From assembly GCF_016464385.1 (NCBI RefSeq), contig NZ_JADMLH010000009.1:3267-67266 (forward strand): DNA of 64,000 bases, read 5' to 3'. The notes beneath the pieces are model-generated. The model had not been told where the DNA came from. It ran no database searches and saw nothing but the letters and a program-made list of their open reading frames with translations. Both the position numbers and the translations under genes were made by a program. The stretch's first letter is position 1, and each line of letters begins with the position of its first letter. This DNA is from Nucisporomicrobium flavum. Lineage in GTDB: Bacteria; Actinomycetota; Actinomycetes; Mycobacteriales; Micromonosporaceae. This document shows, one piece after another, positions 56,658 through 64,000 of this stretch.

Positions 56658-57848
56658 TCAGGCTGCCGCGTTCTTCAGGTCCTGGGCGCGGTCCGTGTTC
56701 TCCCACAGCAGCTCGGGCAGCTCGCGGCCGAAGTGGCCGTACGCGGCGGTCTGCTGGTAGATCGGGCGCAGCAGGTCGAGGTCGCGGATGATCGCGGCCG
56801 GGCGCAGGTCGAACACCTCGTGGATGGCCTTCTCGATGCGCTCCACCGGCACGTTCTCCGTGCCGAAGGTCTCCACGAACAGCGAGACCGGGTGCGCCTT
56901 ACCGATCGCGTACGCGACCTGCGTCTCACACCGCTCCGCCAGCCCGGCGGCGACGACGTTCTTGGCCACCCAGCGCATCGCGTACGCCGCGGACCGGTCC
57001 ACCTTCGACGGGTCCTTGCCGGAGAACGCGCCACCGCCGTGACGGGCGTAGCCGCCGTACGTGTCCACAATGATCTTGCGGCCGGTCAGGCCGGCGTCAC
57101 CCATCGGGCCGCCGATCTCGAACCGGCCGGTCGGGTTCACCAGCAGCCGGTAGCCCTCGGTGTCCAGACCCAGCCCCTCCAGCTCCGGGGCGATGACGTG
57201 CTCACGCACATCCGGCGTCAGCAGCGACTCCAGAGAGATGTCGGCGGCGTGCTGCGACGACACGACGACCGTGTCGAGGCGGACCGGGCGCAGACCGTCG
57301 TACTCGATCGTGACCTGCGTCTTGCCGTCCGGGCGCAGGTACGGAATCGTGCCGTCCTTGCGGGCCGCGGACAGCCGGCGGGCGAGGCGGTGCGCCAGCG
57401 CGATCGGCAGCGGCATCAGCTCCGGCGTCTCCGAGCACGCGAACCCGAACATCATGCCCTGGTCGCCGGCGCCCTGCGAGTCGAGCACGTGCTCCGAGTC
57501 GCCTTCGCGCAGCTCGATCGCGCTGTCCACACCCTGGGCGATGTCCGGCGACTGCGAGCCGATCGACACGCTCACGCCGCACGACGCGCCGTCGAAACCC
57601 TTCTTCGACGAGTCGTAGCCGATCCCCAGGATGGTCTCGCGCACGATGCTCGGAATGTCCGCGTACGCCTGCGTCGTGACCTCACCGGCCACGTGCACCT
57701 GACCGGTCGTGATCAGCGTCTCCACCGCGACGCGGCTGCGCGGGTCCTGCGTCAGCAGGGCATCGAGAATACCGTCGCTGATCTGGTCAGCGATCTTGTC
57801 CGGGTGGCCTTCCGTGACCGACTCGGAAGTGAACAGGCGGCGTGCCAC
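56658..57848 (-). CDS. metK: S-adenosylmethionine synthetase
   Basis: The 396-residue enzyme makes SAM from methionine and ATP. It has TESVTEGHPDKIADQISD near the N-terminus (as SESVTEGHPDK), the MFGFACSETPELMPLPIALAH segment, and GAFSGKDPSKVDRS, all with conserved metal and phosphate residues. It starts with GTG (57848), eight bases after GAGGAG. No SAM riboswitch is seen in the 76-base gap before it. A TACACT element lies there and could be a promoter. A strong terminator follows. Confidence 0.97.
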   Translation of the reverse strand: MARRLFTSESVTEGHPDKIADQISDGILDALLTQDPRSRVAVETLITTGQVHVAGEVTTQAYADIPSIVRETILGIGYDSSKKGFDGASCGVSVSIGSQSPDIAQGVDSAIELREGDSEHVLDSQGAGDQGMMFGFACSETPELMPLPIALAHRLARRLSAARKDGTIPYLRPDGKTQVTIEYDGLRPVRLDTVVVSSQHAADISLESLLTPDVREHVIAPELEGLGLDTEGYRLLVNPTGRFEIGGPMGDAGLTGRKIIVDTYGGYARHGGGAFSGKDPSKVDRSAAYAMRWVAKNVVAAGLAERCETQVAYAIGKAHPVSLFVETFGTENVPVERIEKAIHEVFDLRPAAIIRDLDLLRPIYQQTAAYGHFGRELPELLWENTDRAQDLKNAAA

Positions 57849-57924
57849 GGTGCTCCTCAGATTTCGTCGAAGGTTCGTTCCGCGGCAGTGTAGTCACCGC
57901 CGCGCGGGGGGCGCAGGCCCGGTC

Positions 57925-59148
57925 TCACGCCGTCCCATCCTCGCTGGCCTGCGGATCAAGACGCGAGGCGACCTGGTCCCATATCGCATCCGCCACATCG
58001 TCTTTGGGGAGTTCCCCGAGCTGCACGGTGGTTCCGTCGGCGCCGAGGATGGTCACCGTGTTGTGGTCGGCGCCGAAGACCAGGTCGGTACCCACCTCGT
58101 TAACGACGATGAGGTCGGCGCGTTTCCGGGCGAGTTTGCCGCGGGCGTTCTCGAGCGCGTCGTGCGTCTCCGCGGCGAACGCGACGAGCACCTGACCAGG
58201 GCGCTTGGCCGCGCCCAGCTCGGCGGCGATGTCCGGGTTGGTGACCAGCTCGATCGTGGGCGCCGTACCGTCGTCCGATTTCTTGATCTTCCGTCCGGCC
58301 ACGGCGGCGGGCCGGAAGTCGGCGGGCGCAGCCGCCATGACCACGACGTCGGCCGCCGCCGCGGCCTCGACGGCCGCCTTGCGCAACTCCTCGGTCGTGC
58401 CGGCCCGGACAAGATCCACCCCTGCGGGTACGGGCAGAGTGACGTTCGCCGCAATGAGCGTGACCTGCGCCCCACGGGCGACAGCCGAGCGGGCGAGCGC
58501 GAAGCCCTGCTTGCCGGACGACCGGTTGCCGAGGAACCGTACGGGGTCCAGCGGCTCCCTCGTGCCTCCCGCGGTCACCACGACCCGCCGCCCCGCCAGG
58601 TCGCTACTCTCGGCGGCGCCCCGGCGCAGCACCCGCAGCGCGGTCGCGAAGATCGCCTCGGGCTCCGGCAGCCGGCCCTTGCCGGTGTCGGCGCCGGTGA
58701 GCCGGCCGACGGCGGGCTCGATGACGACGATCCCGCGGCCGCGCAGCGTCGCGACGTTGGCCTGGGTGGCGGCGTTCTCCCACATCTCGGTGTGCATCGC
58801 CGGCGCGAACACCACCGGGCAGGTCGCCGTGAGCAGCGTGTTGGTCAGCAGGTCGTCGGCGATACCGTGAGCGGCCTTGGCCAGCATGTCCGCGGTGGCG
58901 GGCGCGACCACGACAAGGTCGGCGTGCCGGCCGATCCGCACGTGCGGCACCTCGTGCGCGTCGTCCCACACCTCGGTGGCGACGGGCCGTCCGGACAGCG
59001 CCGCCCAGGTGGGGGCGCCGACGAACTGCAGGGCCGAGGCGGTGGGCACCACCCGGACAGCATGCCCGGACTCGGTGAACAGCCGGAGGAGCTCACAAGC
59101 CTTGTAGGCGGCGATCCCGCCACAGACGCCGAGCACGACCTCGGTCAT
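57925..59148 (-). CDS. coaBC: Bifunctional phosphopantothenoylcysteine decarboxylase / phosphopantothenate-cysteine ligase
   Basis: CoaBC performs two steps of coenzyme A synthesis. The N-terminal flavoprotein domain (VVLGVCGGIAAYKACEL) has APAMHTEMW, where His replaces the Asn seen in many bacteria. The C-terminal ligase domain has VVTAGGTREPLDPVRFLGNRSSGKQG, in two pieces, and NPDIAAELG. The 407-residue length is normal. I start at the ATG at 59148, six bases after AGGAGG. It lies between rpoZ and metK in the standard actinobacterial order. Confidence 0.96.
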   Translation of the reverse strand: MTEVVLGVCGGIAAYKACELLRLFTESGHAVRVVPTASALQFVGAPTWAALSGRPVATEVWDDAHEVPHVRIGRHADLVVVAPATADMLAKAAHGIADDLLTNTLLTATCPVVFAPAMHTEMWENAATQANVATLRGRGIVVIEPAVGRLTGADTGKGRLPEPEAIFATALRVLRRGAAESSDLAGRRVVVTAGGTREPLDPVRFLGNRSSGKQGFALARSAVARGAQVTLIAANVTLPVPAGVDLVRAGTTEELRKAAVEAAAAADVVVMAAAPADFRPAAVAGRKIKKSDDGTAPTIELVTNPDIAAELGAAKRPGQVLVAFAAETHDALENARGKLARKRADLIVVNEVGTDLVFGADHNTVTILGADGTTVQLGELPKDDVADAIWDQVASRLDPQASEDGTA

Positions 59149-59309
59149 GACCACCCTCCTCTGCCGGATGACAATTCTGCCCGACGATCGACGAACGGCC
59201 GGCCGACAAGAACCCCGCCGTGCGCCGAATCACGCGGCATCGATCGCCGGCCCATGTCGATTCCCCAGAGCAACACACCGCCGAGCCACGACCGGCCGAC
59301 GCGCCCGGG

Positions 59310-59505
59310 GCCAGCGACGCGCCCCGGCCCAGCGACGCGCCCCCGGCCCAGCGACGCGCCCCCGCCCAGCGACGCGCCCCCGGCCCAGCGACGCACCCCC
59401 GCCCAGCGACGCACCCCCGCCCAGCGACGCACCCCCGCCCAGCGACGCACCCCCGCCCAGCGACGCACCCCCGCCCAGCGACGCGCCCCCGCCCAGCGAC
59501 CCGAC
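59310..59505 (+). repeat. 18-bp tandem repeat, about eleven copies
   Basis: About eleven copies of CCCAGCGACGCACCCCCG with A/G changes and a few shortened or GGCC-containing units at the left end. The central copies are identical. The unit is a multiple of three. Confidence 0.93.
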
Positions 59506-59613
59506 GACGCATCCCTGGGCAGCGACCCGGCGACGCACGTCTGGCGAGCCGCCGGGGAGGCCCCCCCCAGGGCGGACCACCGGGCGCTGCGGACCAGGGC
59601 AGGAAACGGAAAA

Positions 59614-59646
59614 CCCGCGCCCGCAGGAAGCGGACGCGGGCGCGAA
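59614..59646 (-). terminator. Intrinsic terminator after rpoZ
   Basis: CGCGCCCGC and GCGGGCGCG form a 9-bp stem around an 11-base loop; on the minus strand GGGTTTTCCGTTTCC follows. It lies about 190 bases after the rpoZ stop. Confidence 0.6.
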
Positions 59647-59835
59647 GCAGCGAGCTGGCACGACCCTGCGGGACAGCAGCAAGCCGGGCAGCAGCAGAGC
59701 CAGACCGCAAAGCCGGGACCGTGACGCCCGGCGCGGACCGCGGACGGAGCACCGATGGGGCTCGGCGGCGAAACGCTGCGACGAGGCCGGCCGGCGCCGC
59801 ACTCCGGTGATCCCGGGGTGCGGCGCGTCGGTACG

Positions 59836-60108
59836 TCAGGGGTTGTCGGTGGCCTCGGCGGTCAGCAGCCCCGCGTTGATCTCACGCATCGCGATCGAGA
59901 GCGGCTTCTCCTGCGGGGTGGTCTCCACCAGGGGGCCGACGTACTCCAGGAGGCCCTCACCGAGCTGGCTGTAGTAGGCGTTGACCTGGCGGGCGCGCTT
60001 GGCCGCGAAGATCACCAGCGAGTACTTCGACGAGGTCTTGTCGAGCAGCTCGTCGATCGGCGGGTTGGTGATGCCCTCGGGGTTGGCGATGGTTCCCACG
60101 GAATTCAT
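59836..60108 (-). CDS. rpoZ: RNA polymerase omega subunit
   Basis: The 90-residue omega subunit helps assemble and stabilise RNA polymerase. It has ITNPPIDELLDKTSSKYSLVIFAAKRARQVN, in pieces, and EYVGPLVET, as in actinobacteria. An ATG start at 60108 is used. It is 64 bases downstream of gmk, in the conserved gmk-rpoZ order. Confidence 0.95.
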   Translation of the reverse strand: MNSVGTIANPEGITNPPIDELLDKTSSKYSLVIFAAKRARQVNAYYSQLGEGLLEYVGPLVETTPQEKPLSIAMREINAGLLTAEATDNP

Positions 60109-60172
60109 GTCCTAACGACGACGACTGGCGACCCGGGCGACCCGGTGCGATGTCCAGAAGTGCGGGAGCGTT

Positions 60173-60778
60173 CTAGGACTCCGGCACCTGCGCGGGGGTC
60201 AGAAATGACGAACCGAGCAATCCTACCAGCTCGTCCGCGGCGCGCTCGACGAAGTCGTTGACCACCGTACGGTCGAATTCCTTCTCCGCGGCGAGCTCCT
60301 CGTCGGCGTGGGCGAGGCGGCGGCGGATGGTCTCCTCGTCGTCGGTGCCGCGGCCGATCAGGCGGCGGCGCAGCTCCTCGACGCTCGGCGGGGCGAGGAA
60401 CACCAGCTGGGCGTCCGGCATCGTGGCGCGCACCTGGCGCGCGCCCTGCAGGTCGATCTTCAGCAGCACCGGCCGGCCCTGCGACAGCCAGCCCTCGACC
60501 TGGGCGCGGGGCGTGCCGTAGAGGTTGCCCGCGAACTCCGCCCATTCGAGCAGCTGGTCGCCGTCGACGAGGCGCTGGAACTCCGAACGGGTGACGAAGT
60601 GGTAGTGCTCGCCGTCCGTCTCGTAGTCGCGCTTCTTGCGGGTGGTCACCGACACCGACAGCTTGATCCATGGCGAGCGCGCCCGGATCAGCTCGATCAC
60701 GCTGTCCTTGCCCACCCCCGAGGGGCCGGAGAGGACGGTGAGTCGGGCCGCCGGGCGCGCGTCGTCATCCATGCTCAC
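60173..60778 (-). CDS. gmk: Guanylate kinase
   Basis: The 201-residue enzyme converts GMP to GDP. It has the P-loop GPSGVGKDSV (Asp follows the lysine where Ser is most common, with Ser next), SVSVTTRKKRDYETDG for GMP binding and LLKIDLQGARQV. The GTG at 60778 follows AGGAAT by six bases and is used as the start; an ATG two codons later is the alternative. It lies between mihF and rpoZ. Confidence 0.95.
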   Translation of the reverse strand: MSMDDDARPAARLTVLSGPSGVGKDSVIELIRARSPWIKLSVSVTTRKKRDYETDGEHYHFVTRSEFQRLVDGDQLLEWAEFAGNLYGTPRAQVEGWLSQGRPVLLKIDLQGARQVRATMPDAQLVFLAPPSVEELRRRLIGRGTDDEETIRRRLAHADEELAAEKEFDRTVVNDFVERAADELVGLLGSSFLTPAQVPES

Positions 60779-60804
60779 GGCTCATTCCTACACGAGCCCG
60801 TGAG

Positions 60805-61122
60805 TCAGTTCGCAGCGAACTCCCCCAGGAGGGCCTTACGCTGCTGCTCGCCGAGGCCACGAAGGCGACGGCTGTCGGCGATCTTGAGCTTCTCCATGAT
60901 CTGGGTGGCCCGGATCTTGCCGATGCCCGGCAGCGCCTGGAGCACGGCCGAGACCTTCAGCTTGCCGACGACGTCGTCGCCCTCGGCCCGGTCGAGCACG
61001 GCGGCGAGGGTGGTCTTGCCGGACTTGAGCTGATCCTTCAGCTCGGCCCGGGCCTTGCGAATCTCCGCAGCCTTCTCCAGCGCGGCTGCACGCTGCTCGG
61101 GGCTCAGTGACGGGAGCGGCAC
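60805..61122 (-). CDS. mihF: Actinobacterial integration host factor (mIHF type)
   Basis: The 105-residue protein is the actinobacterial nucleoid-associated IHF, unrelated to the proteobacterial fold. It has LSPEQRAAALEKAAEIRKAR in the N-terminal helix and the helix-hairpin-helix-like ALPGIGKIRATQIMEKL near residue 65. It starts with GTG after GAGGAG. Its gap to pyrF holds several palindromes and is the probable promoter of the mihF-gmk-rpoZ group. Confidence 0.96.
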   Translation of the reverse strand: MPLPSLSPEQRAAALEKAAEIRKARAELKDQLKSGKTTLAAVLDRAEGDDVVGKLKVSAVLQALPGIGKIRATQIMEKLKIADSRRLRGLGEQQRKALLGEFAAN

Positions 61123-61306
61123 CAGTTCTCCTCAGGTCCCTATCGCGCCTGTAGTCCAATACCGGCGCATCTGTGAAACGTGGTGTGCCAGGGAACCAAA
61201 GGGGCATGTGGTTCCCGGCGCCGGGAAAACTAGCGGTCAATGGCCGTTTCGGCAACGTGGGGGTACCCCCCACCCGGCTGCGGCCGAGCCTGGTAAGCAG
61301 GCCGTT
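61123..61306 (-). promoter_or_regulatory. Palindrome-rich upstream region of mihF
   Basis: The 184-base gap has three nested inverted repeats: GGGAACCA-N10-TGGTTCCC (61191-61216), TTCCCGGCGCCGGGAA (61212-61227) and GTGGGGG-TAC-CCCCCAC (61257-61273). They could be operators, or a terminator of pyrF followed by the mihF promoter. No gene is visible. Confidence 0.45.
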
Positions 61307-62137
61307 TCACCCGATCACGGCCCGGCAGGCGGTCACCGCACGGTCCGCCGCGGCCTGCAACGCGACCGTTTCCGGACCCGCGGAGAGAACCTCGCGTGAG
61401 TACGACGGCAGCACGTTCCGCAGGCTCTCGCCGAAGATCGATGAGAGCCCCTCGGGGTCCCCGCCCTGCGCGCCGAGGCCCGGAGCGAGCAGCGGCCCGT
61501 TGACCCCGGAGAGGTCGTGGCCGGTGTCCCCAATGGTCGCCCCGACCACAAGTCCGAAACTTCCGAGACCCGTCGCACCCCTGTTGAGCTGGGAAATCTC
61601 GTCGATGACGGTCTGCGCGACGGTCCGCCCGCCGGCCGCTCGCGCGTGCTGAACCTCCGGTCCTTCCGGATTGGACGTCAACGCGAGCACGAAGACGCCG
61701 GCGCCGTGAGTGGTCGCCAGGTCGAATGCCGGCCGCAGCGAGCCCACCCCGAGATAGGGACTGACAGTAATCGCGTCGGCACGCAGAGGACTGTCCGGAT
61801 CCAGGTAGGCGGCCGCGTACGCCGCCATCGTCGAGCCGATGTCGCCCCGTTTCACGTCGAGAAGCACGAGCGCACCGGCCTCGCGTGACTGTCGGATAGT
61901 TGACTCAAGAACGGCGATGCCACGTGACCCAAATCTCTCGAAGAACGCCGACTGCGGCTTCAGCACGGCGACCCGATCGGCCAGTGCTTCGACAACCGTA
62001 AAGCTGAAGCGTTCCAGGCCGGCGACGTCGTCCGAGAGCCCCCAGCGCGCCAGCAGAGCGGCGTGCGGATCGATGCCGACACACAGCGGCCCTCGCTTGT
62101 CCATGGCGGCGCGCAGCCGGTTTCCGAAGGTCTCCAT
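61307..62137 (-). CDS. pyrF: Orotidine 5'-phosphate decarboxylase (actinobacterial type)
   Basis: PyrF forms UMP, the last step of pyrimidine synthesis. The 276-residue product begins METFGNRLRAAMDKRGPLCVGIDPH and has the catalytic LLDVKRGDIGSTMAAYA with Lys-Asp pairs. The C-terminal half with APGLGAQGG is the type 2 family form of actinobacteria. The ATG at 62137 follows AGGAAA by ten bases. It lies 74 bases after bioA. Confidence 0.95.
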   Translation of the reverse strand: METFGNRLRAAMDKRGPLCVGIDPHAALLARWGLSDDVAGLERFSFTVVEALADRVAVLKPQSAFFERFGSRGIAVLESTIRQSREAGALVLLDVKRGDIGSTMAAYAAAYLDPDSPLRADAITVSPYLGVGSLRPAFDLATTHGAGVFVLALTSNPEGPEVQHARAAGGRTVAQTVIDEISQLNRGATGLGSFGLVVGATIGDTGHDLSGVNGPLLAPGLGAQGGDPEGLSSIFGESLRNVLPSYSREVLSAGPETVALQAAADRAVTACRAVIG

Positions 62138-62211
62138 GGGGCTGATTTCCTCTCCTGTCAGCTGGCGGACAGCGCCGCCACGATGGCCCGGGTAGTGGGT
62201 CGCGGAGCCGC

Positions 62212-63471
62212 TCAGGCGGCCGACACGGCCGCGGCGATCCCGCGGGTGATGAGGGCGACGTCGGCGTCGCCGGTGACGTACGGCGGCATCGTGTAGATCA
62301 GGTCGCGGAACGGGCGCAGCCACACCCCCGCGTCCACGGCGGCCGCGGTCGCCCTCGCCATGTCGACGGGCCGGTCCAGCTGGACCACGCCGATGGCGCC
62401 CAGGACCCGGACGTCGACGACCCCGGGCGCGCTCCTCAGCGGCTCCAGACCGGCGCGCAGACCCCGCTCCAGCCTTGTGACCCGCGCCCGCCAGTCCCCG
62501 CCCGTCAGAAGCCCGATGGAGGCGTTTGCGACGGCACAGGCGAGCGGGTTGCCCATGAACGTCGGACCGTGCGCGAGACCGCCCACGCTGCCGGCGCTCA
62601 CCGCGTGCGCGACCCGCGGCGTGCACAGCGTCGCGGCGAGCGTCAGGTATCCCCCGGTCAGCGCCTTGCCGACGCACATGATGTCGGGCGTCACCCCGGC
62701 GTGGCCCGCGGCGAAGAGCTCGCCCGTACGCCCGAAGCCGGTCGCGATCTCGTCGAAGATCAGCAGGACCCCGTGCGCCGCGGTGGCCTCGCGCAGCACC
62801 CGCAGGTAGCGCGGGTCGTGGAACCGCATCCCGCCCGCGCCCTGCACGACGGGCTCGACGATGACCGCGGCCAGCTCGTGCGCGTGCCGCTCGATCAGCT
62901 CGGCGAGCTCCGCCGCGTACGCCTCGTCGTAGTCCGCCGGGGGTGGCCCGGCGAAGACCTGGGCCGGCAGCACGCCCGTCCAGAGCGAATGCATGCCGCC
63001 GACCGGGTCGCAGACGCTCATGGGATGGAACGTGTCGCCGTGGTAGCCGCCCCGCCAGGTGGCGAGGCGGCGCCGGCCGGGGTGGCCGCCGGCGAGCTGG
63101 GCCTGCAGCGCCATCTTGATCGCGACCTCGACGCCGACCGACCCGGAGTCGGCGAGGAACACGTGCTCCAGCCCGGCCGGGGTCAGCTCGACGAGGGTCC
63201 GGCACAGCTCGACGGCGGGGGCGTGGGTGAGCCCGCCGAACATGACGTGGCTCATCCGGCCCGCCTGCTCGGCGAGCGCCGCGTCGAGGACCGGATGGCG
63301 GTAGCCGTGGATCGCCGCCCACCACGACGACATGCCGTCGACCAGCTCGCGGCCGTCGGCCAGCCGCAGGCGTACGCCCTGCGCGCTCTCGACCAGGTAG
63401 GGCTCCGCGCGGCCGGGCATGGGCCCGTACGGATGCCAGACGTGCGCCCGGTCGAGGGCGAGCAGGTTCAT
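62212..63471 (-). CDS. bioA: Adenosylmethionine-8-amino-7-oxononanoate aminotransferase
   Basis: BioA is the PLP enzyme that turns KAPA into DAPA in biotin synthesis, using SAM as the amino donor. The 419-residue product begins MNLLALDRAHVWHPYGPM, a very typical BioA start. It has DGMSSWWAAIHGY, LIFDEIATGFGRTG and the PLP lysine in MCVGKALTGGY. The ATG overlaps the pyrD stop by four bases. It interrupts the pyrD-pyrF pair common in relatives. No other bio gene is in the window. Confidence 0.95.
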   Translation of the reverse strand: MNLLALDRAHVWHPYGPMPGRAEPYLVESAQGVRLRLADGRELVDGMSSWWAAIHGYRHPVLDAALAEQAGRMSHVMFGGLTHAPAVELCRTLVELTPAGLEHVFLADSGSVGVEVAIKMALQAQLAGGHPGRRRLATWRGGYHGDTFHPMSVCDPVGGMHSLWTGVLPAQVFAGPPPADYDEAYAAELAELIERHAHELAAVIVEPVVQGAGGMRFHDPRYLRVLREATAAHGVLLIFDEIATGFGRTGELFAAGHAGVTPDIMCVGKALTGGYLTLAATLCTPRVAHAVSAGSVGGLAHGPTFMGNPLACAVANASIGLLTGGDWRARVTRLERGLRAGLEPLRSAPGVVDVRVLGAIGVVQLDRPVDMARATAAAVDAGVWLRPFRDLIYTMPPYVTGDADVALITRGIAAAVSAA

Positions 63472-64000
63472 GGGCGCGCCCTGGCCGCCGCTCTCACCAG
63501 CGCCGGGCCCCGGTAGATGAAGCCGGTGTAGAGCTGGATCAGCGCGGCGCCGGCGTCGAACATCCGGGCCGCGTCGTCGGCCTCGACGATCCCGCCCACG
63601 CCGATGATCGGCAGCCGGCCGCCGGTCTCCTCGTGGACGAAGTGGACGATCTTGCGGGCCCGCTCGGTCAGCGGCCGCCCGGACAGGCCGCCCGCCTCCG
63701 CGGCGCGCGCCTGGTCCGGCCCGGCGAGACCGTCCCGGCTGAGCGTGGTGTTCGTCGCGATGACGCCGGCGGCACCGGACGAGAGGCAGACCTCGAGCAG
63801 CTCGGCGATCGCCGGCTCGGTGAGGTCCGGGGCGATCTTGACGAGCACCGGGACCTTGCCCACGAGGGCGGCCAGGAGCGCCGCCAGGGCACTCTTGTCC
63901 TGCAGCGTGCGCAGGCCGGGCGTGTTCGGCGAGGAGACGTTGACCGCGATGTAGTCCGCGTACGGGTGGAGCAGCTCGTAGGAGGTCAGGTAGTCCTGGA
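63468..64000 (-). CDS. pyrD: Dihydroorotate dehydrogenase (class 2), 3' part only
   Basis: Only the C-terminal 177 codons are inside the window; the gene continues beyond base 64000. It encodes AVNVSSPNTPGLRTLQDK, VPVLVKIAPDLT, VIATNTTLSRDGLAG and PIIGVGGIVEADDAARM, the FMN and substrate motifs of the quinone-linked class 2 enzyme. The GTG at 63863 is internal, not the start. It is followed by bioA with a four-base overlap. Confidence 0.93.
   Translation of the reverse strand, partial: QDYLTSYELLHPYADYIAVNVSSPNTPGLRTLQDKSALAALLAALVGKVPVLVKIAPDLTEPAIAELLEVCLSSGAAGVIATNTTLSRDGLAGPDQARAAEAGGLSGRPLTERARKIVHFVHEETGGRLPIIGVGGIVEADDAARMFDAGAALIQLYTGFIYRGPALVRAAARARP

Larger units (their letters stand above)
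59149..59835. other. Gene-free gap between coaBC and rpoZ
   Basis: 687 bases that hold an 18-bp tandem repeat (59310-59505), one terminator-like stem and otherwise unstructured GC-rich DNA. ORFs cross it in many frames on both strands, but none has a family motif or a plausible start, so I call none. Confidence 0.6.

Noticed and set aside
56211..57893. Plus-strand frame with TGEDGT repeats, reminiscent of a collagen-like or acidic repeat protein
   Set aside because: It continues antisense through metK, has no proper end after the repeats and crosses a strong terminator.
57849..57924. SAM riboswitch before metK
   Set aside because: The gap is only 76 bases and lacks the conserved SAM aptamer elements.
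59310..59505. Repeat array as a CRISPR
   Set aside because: Units are contiguous with no spacers and no cas genes are near; the same holds for 56382-56507.

Overview
The window is one stretch of a very GC-rich actinobacterial chromosome. Gene content, use of GTG and ATG starts with four-base overlaps, actinobacterial integration host factor (mihF), an ATPase-less PriA, the long form of HisG and the order pyrD-pyrF-mihF-gmk-rpoZ-coaBC-metK-priA-def-fmt-rsmB-rpe-ribD all fit an actinomycete. The overall look is Micromonosporaceae (Actinoplanes-like), but that family-level placement is inference. Nearly all genes are chromosomal housekeeping or ordinary accessory genes. I see no tRNA, rRNA, CRISPR array, transposase or phage gene.

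Layout. 1-7900 (minus): arginine operon argC-argJ-argB-argD-argF-argR-[unknown gene]-argG, with an ARG-box-like site and a promoter in front of argC. 7944-20590: mixed accessory genes, including a TRIC-type channel, a DinB/maleylpyruvate-isomerase-like protein, a GH3 glycosidase, an APH-fold kinase-like protein, an epimerase, a GNAT enzyme, a DUF218 protein, an ABC transporter with its own two-component system, and a Tat-exported M28 peptidase. 20826-25208 (plus): a tightly coupled four-gene operon of cytochrome P450, carotenoid-oxygenase-family enzyme, a free-standing acyl-carrier-like protein whose phosphopantetheine serine is missing, and a second P450. No polyketide synthase lies in the window. 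25205-31516: a TerC-family protein behind a yybP-ykoY (manganese) riboswitch, small oxidoreductases, a DUF62-like protein, a second two-component system and a small secreted protein.

31690-39562 (minus): pheT-pheS, an rRNA methyltransferase, rplT-rpmI-infC with a long structured leader, a PH-domain membrane protein, hisG-hisE. 39641-42104 (plus): a complete polar amino-acid type ABC transporter. 42101-47632 (minus): rpe, a PleD-like GGDEF response regulator, an FMN riboswitch and ribD-ribE-ribBA-ribH. 47699-64000: a septum-formation-type lipoprotein, a sulfotransferase, then rsmB, fmt, def, a third P450, priA, metK, coaBC, rpoZ, gmk, mihF, pyrF, bioA and the 3' part of pyrD.

How it works together. 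Three biosynthetic blocks (arginine, riboflavin, pyrimidine) and two translation blocks (pheST and infC-rpmI-rplT, def-fmt-rsmB) are operons with visible control elements: ARG box, FMN riboswitch, long infC leader with a probable ATC start. The least explained block is the P450/carotenoid-oxygenase/pseudo-carrier operon. Two separate 18-bp minisatellites occupy the only two large truly gene-free gaps, on either side of metK-coaBC.
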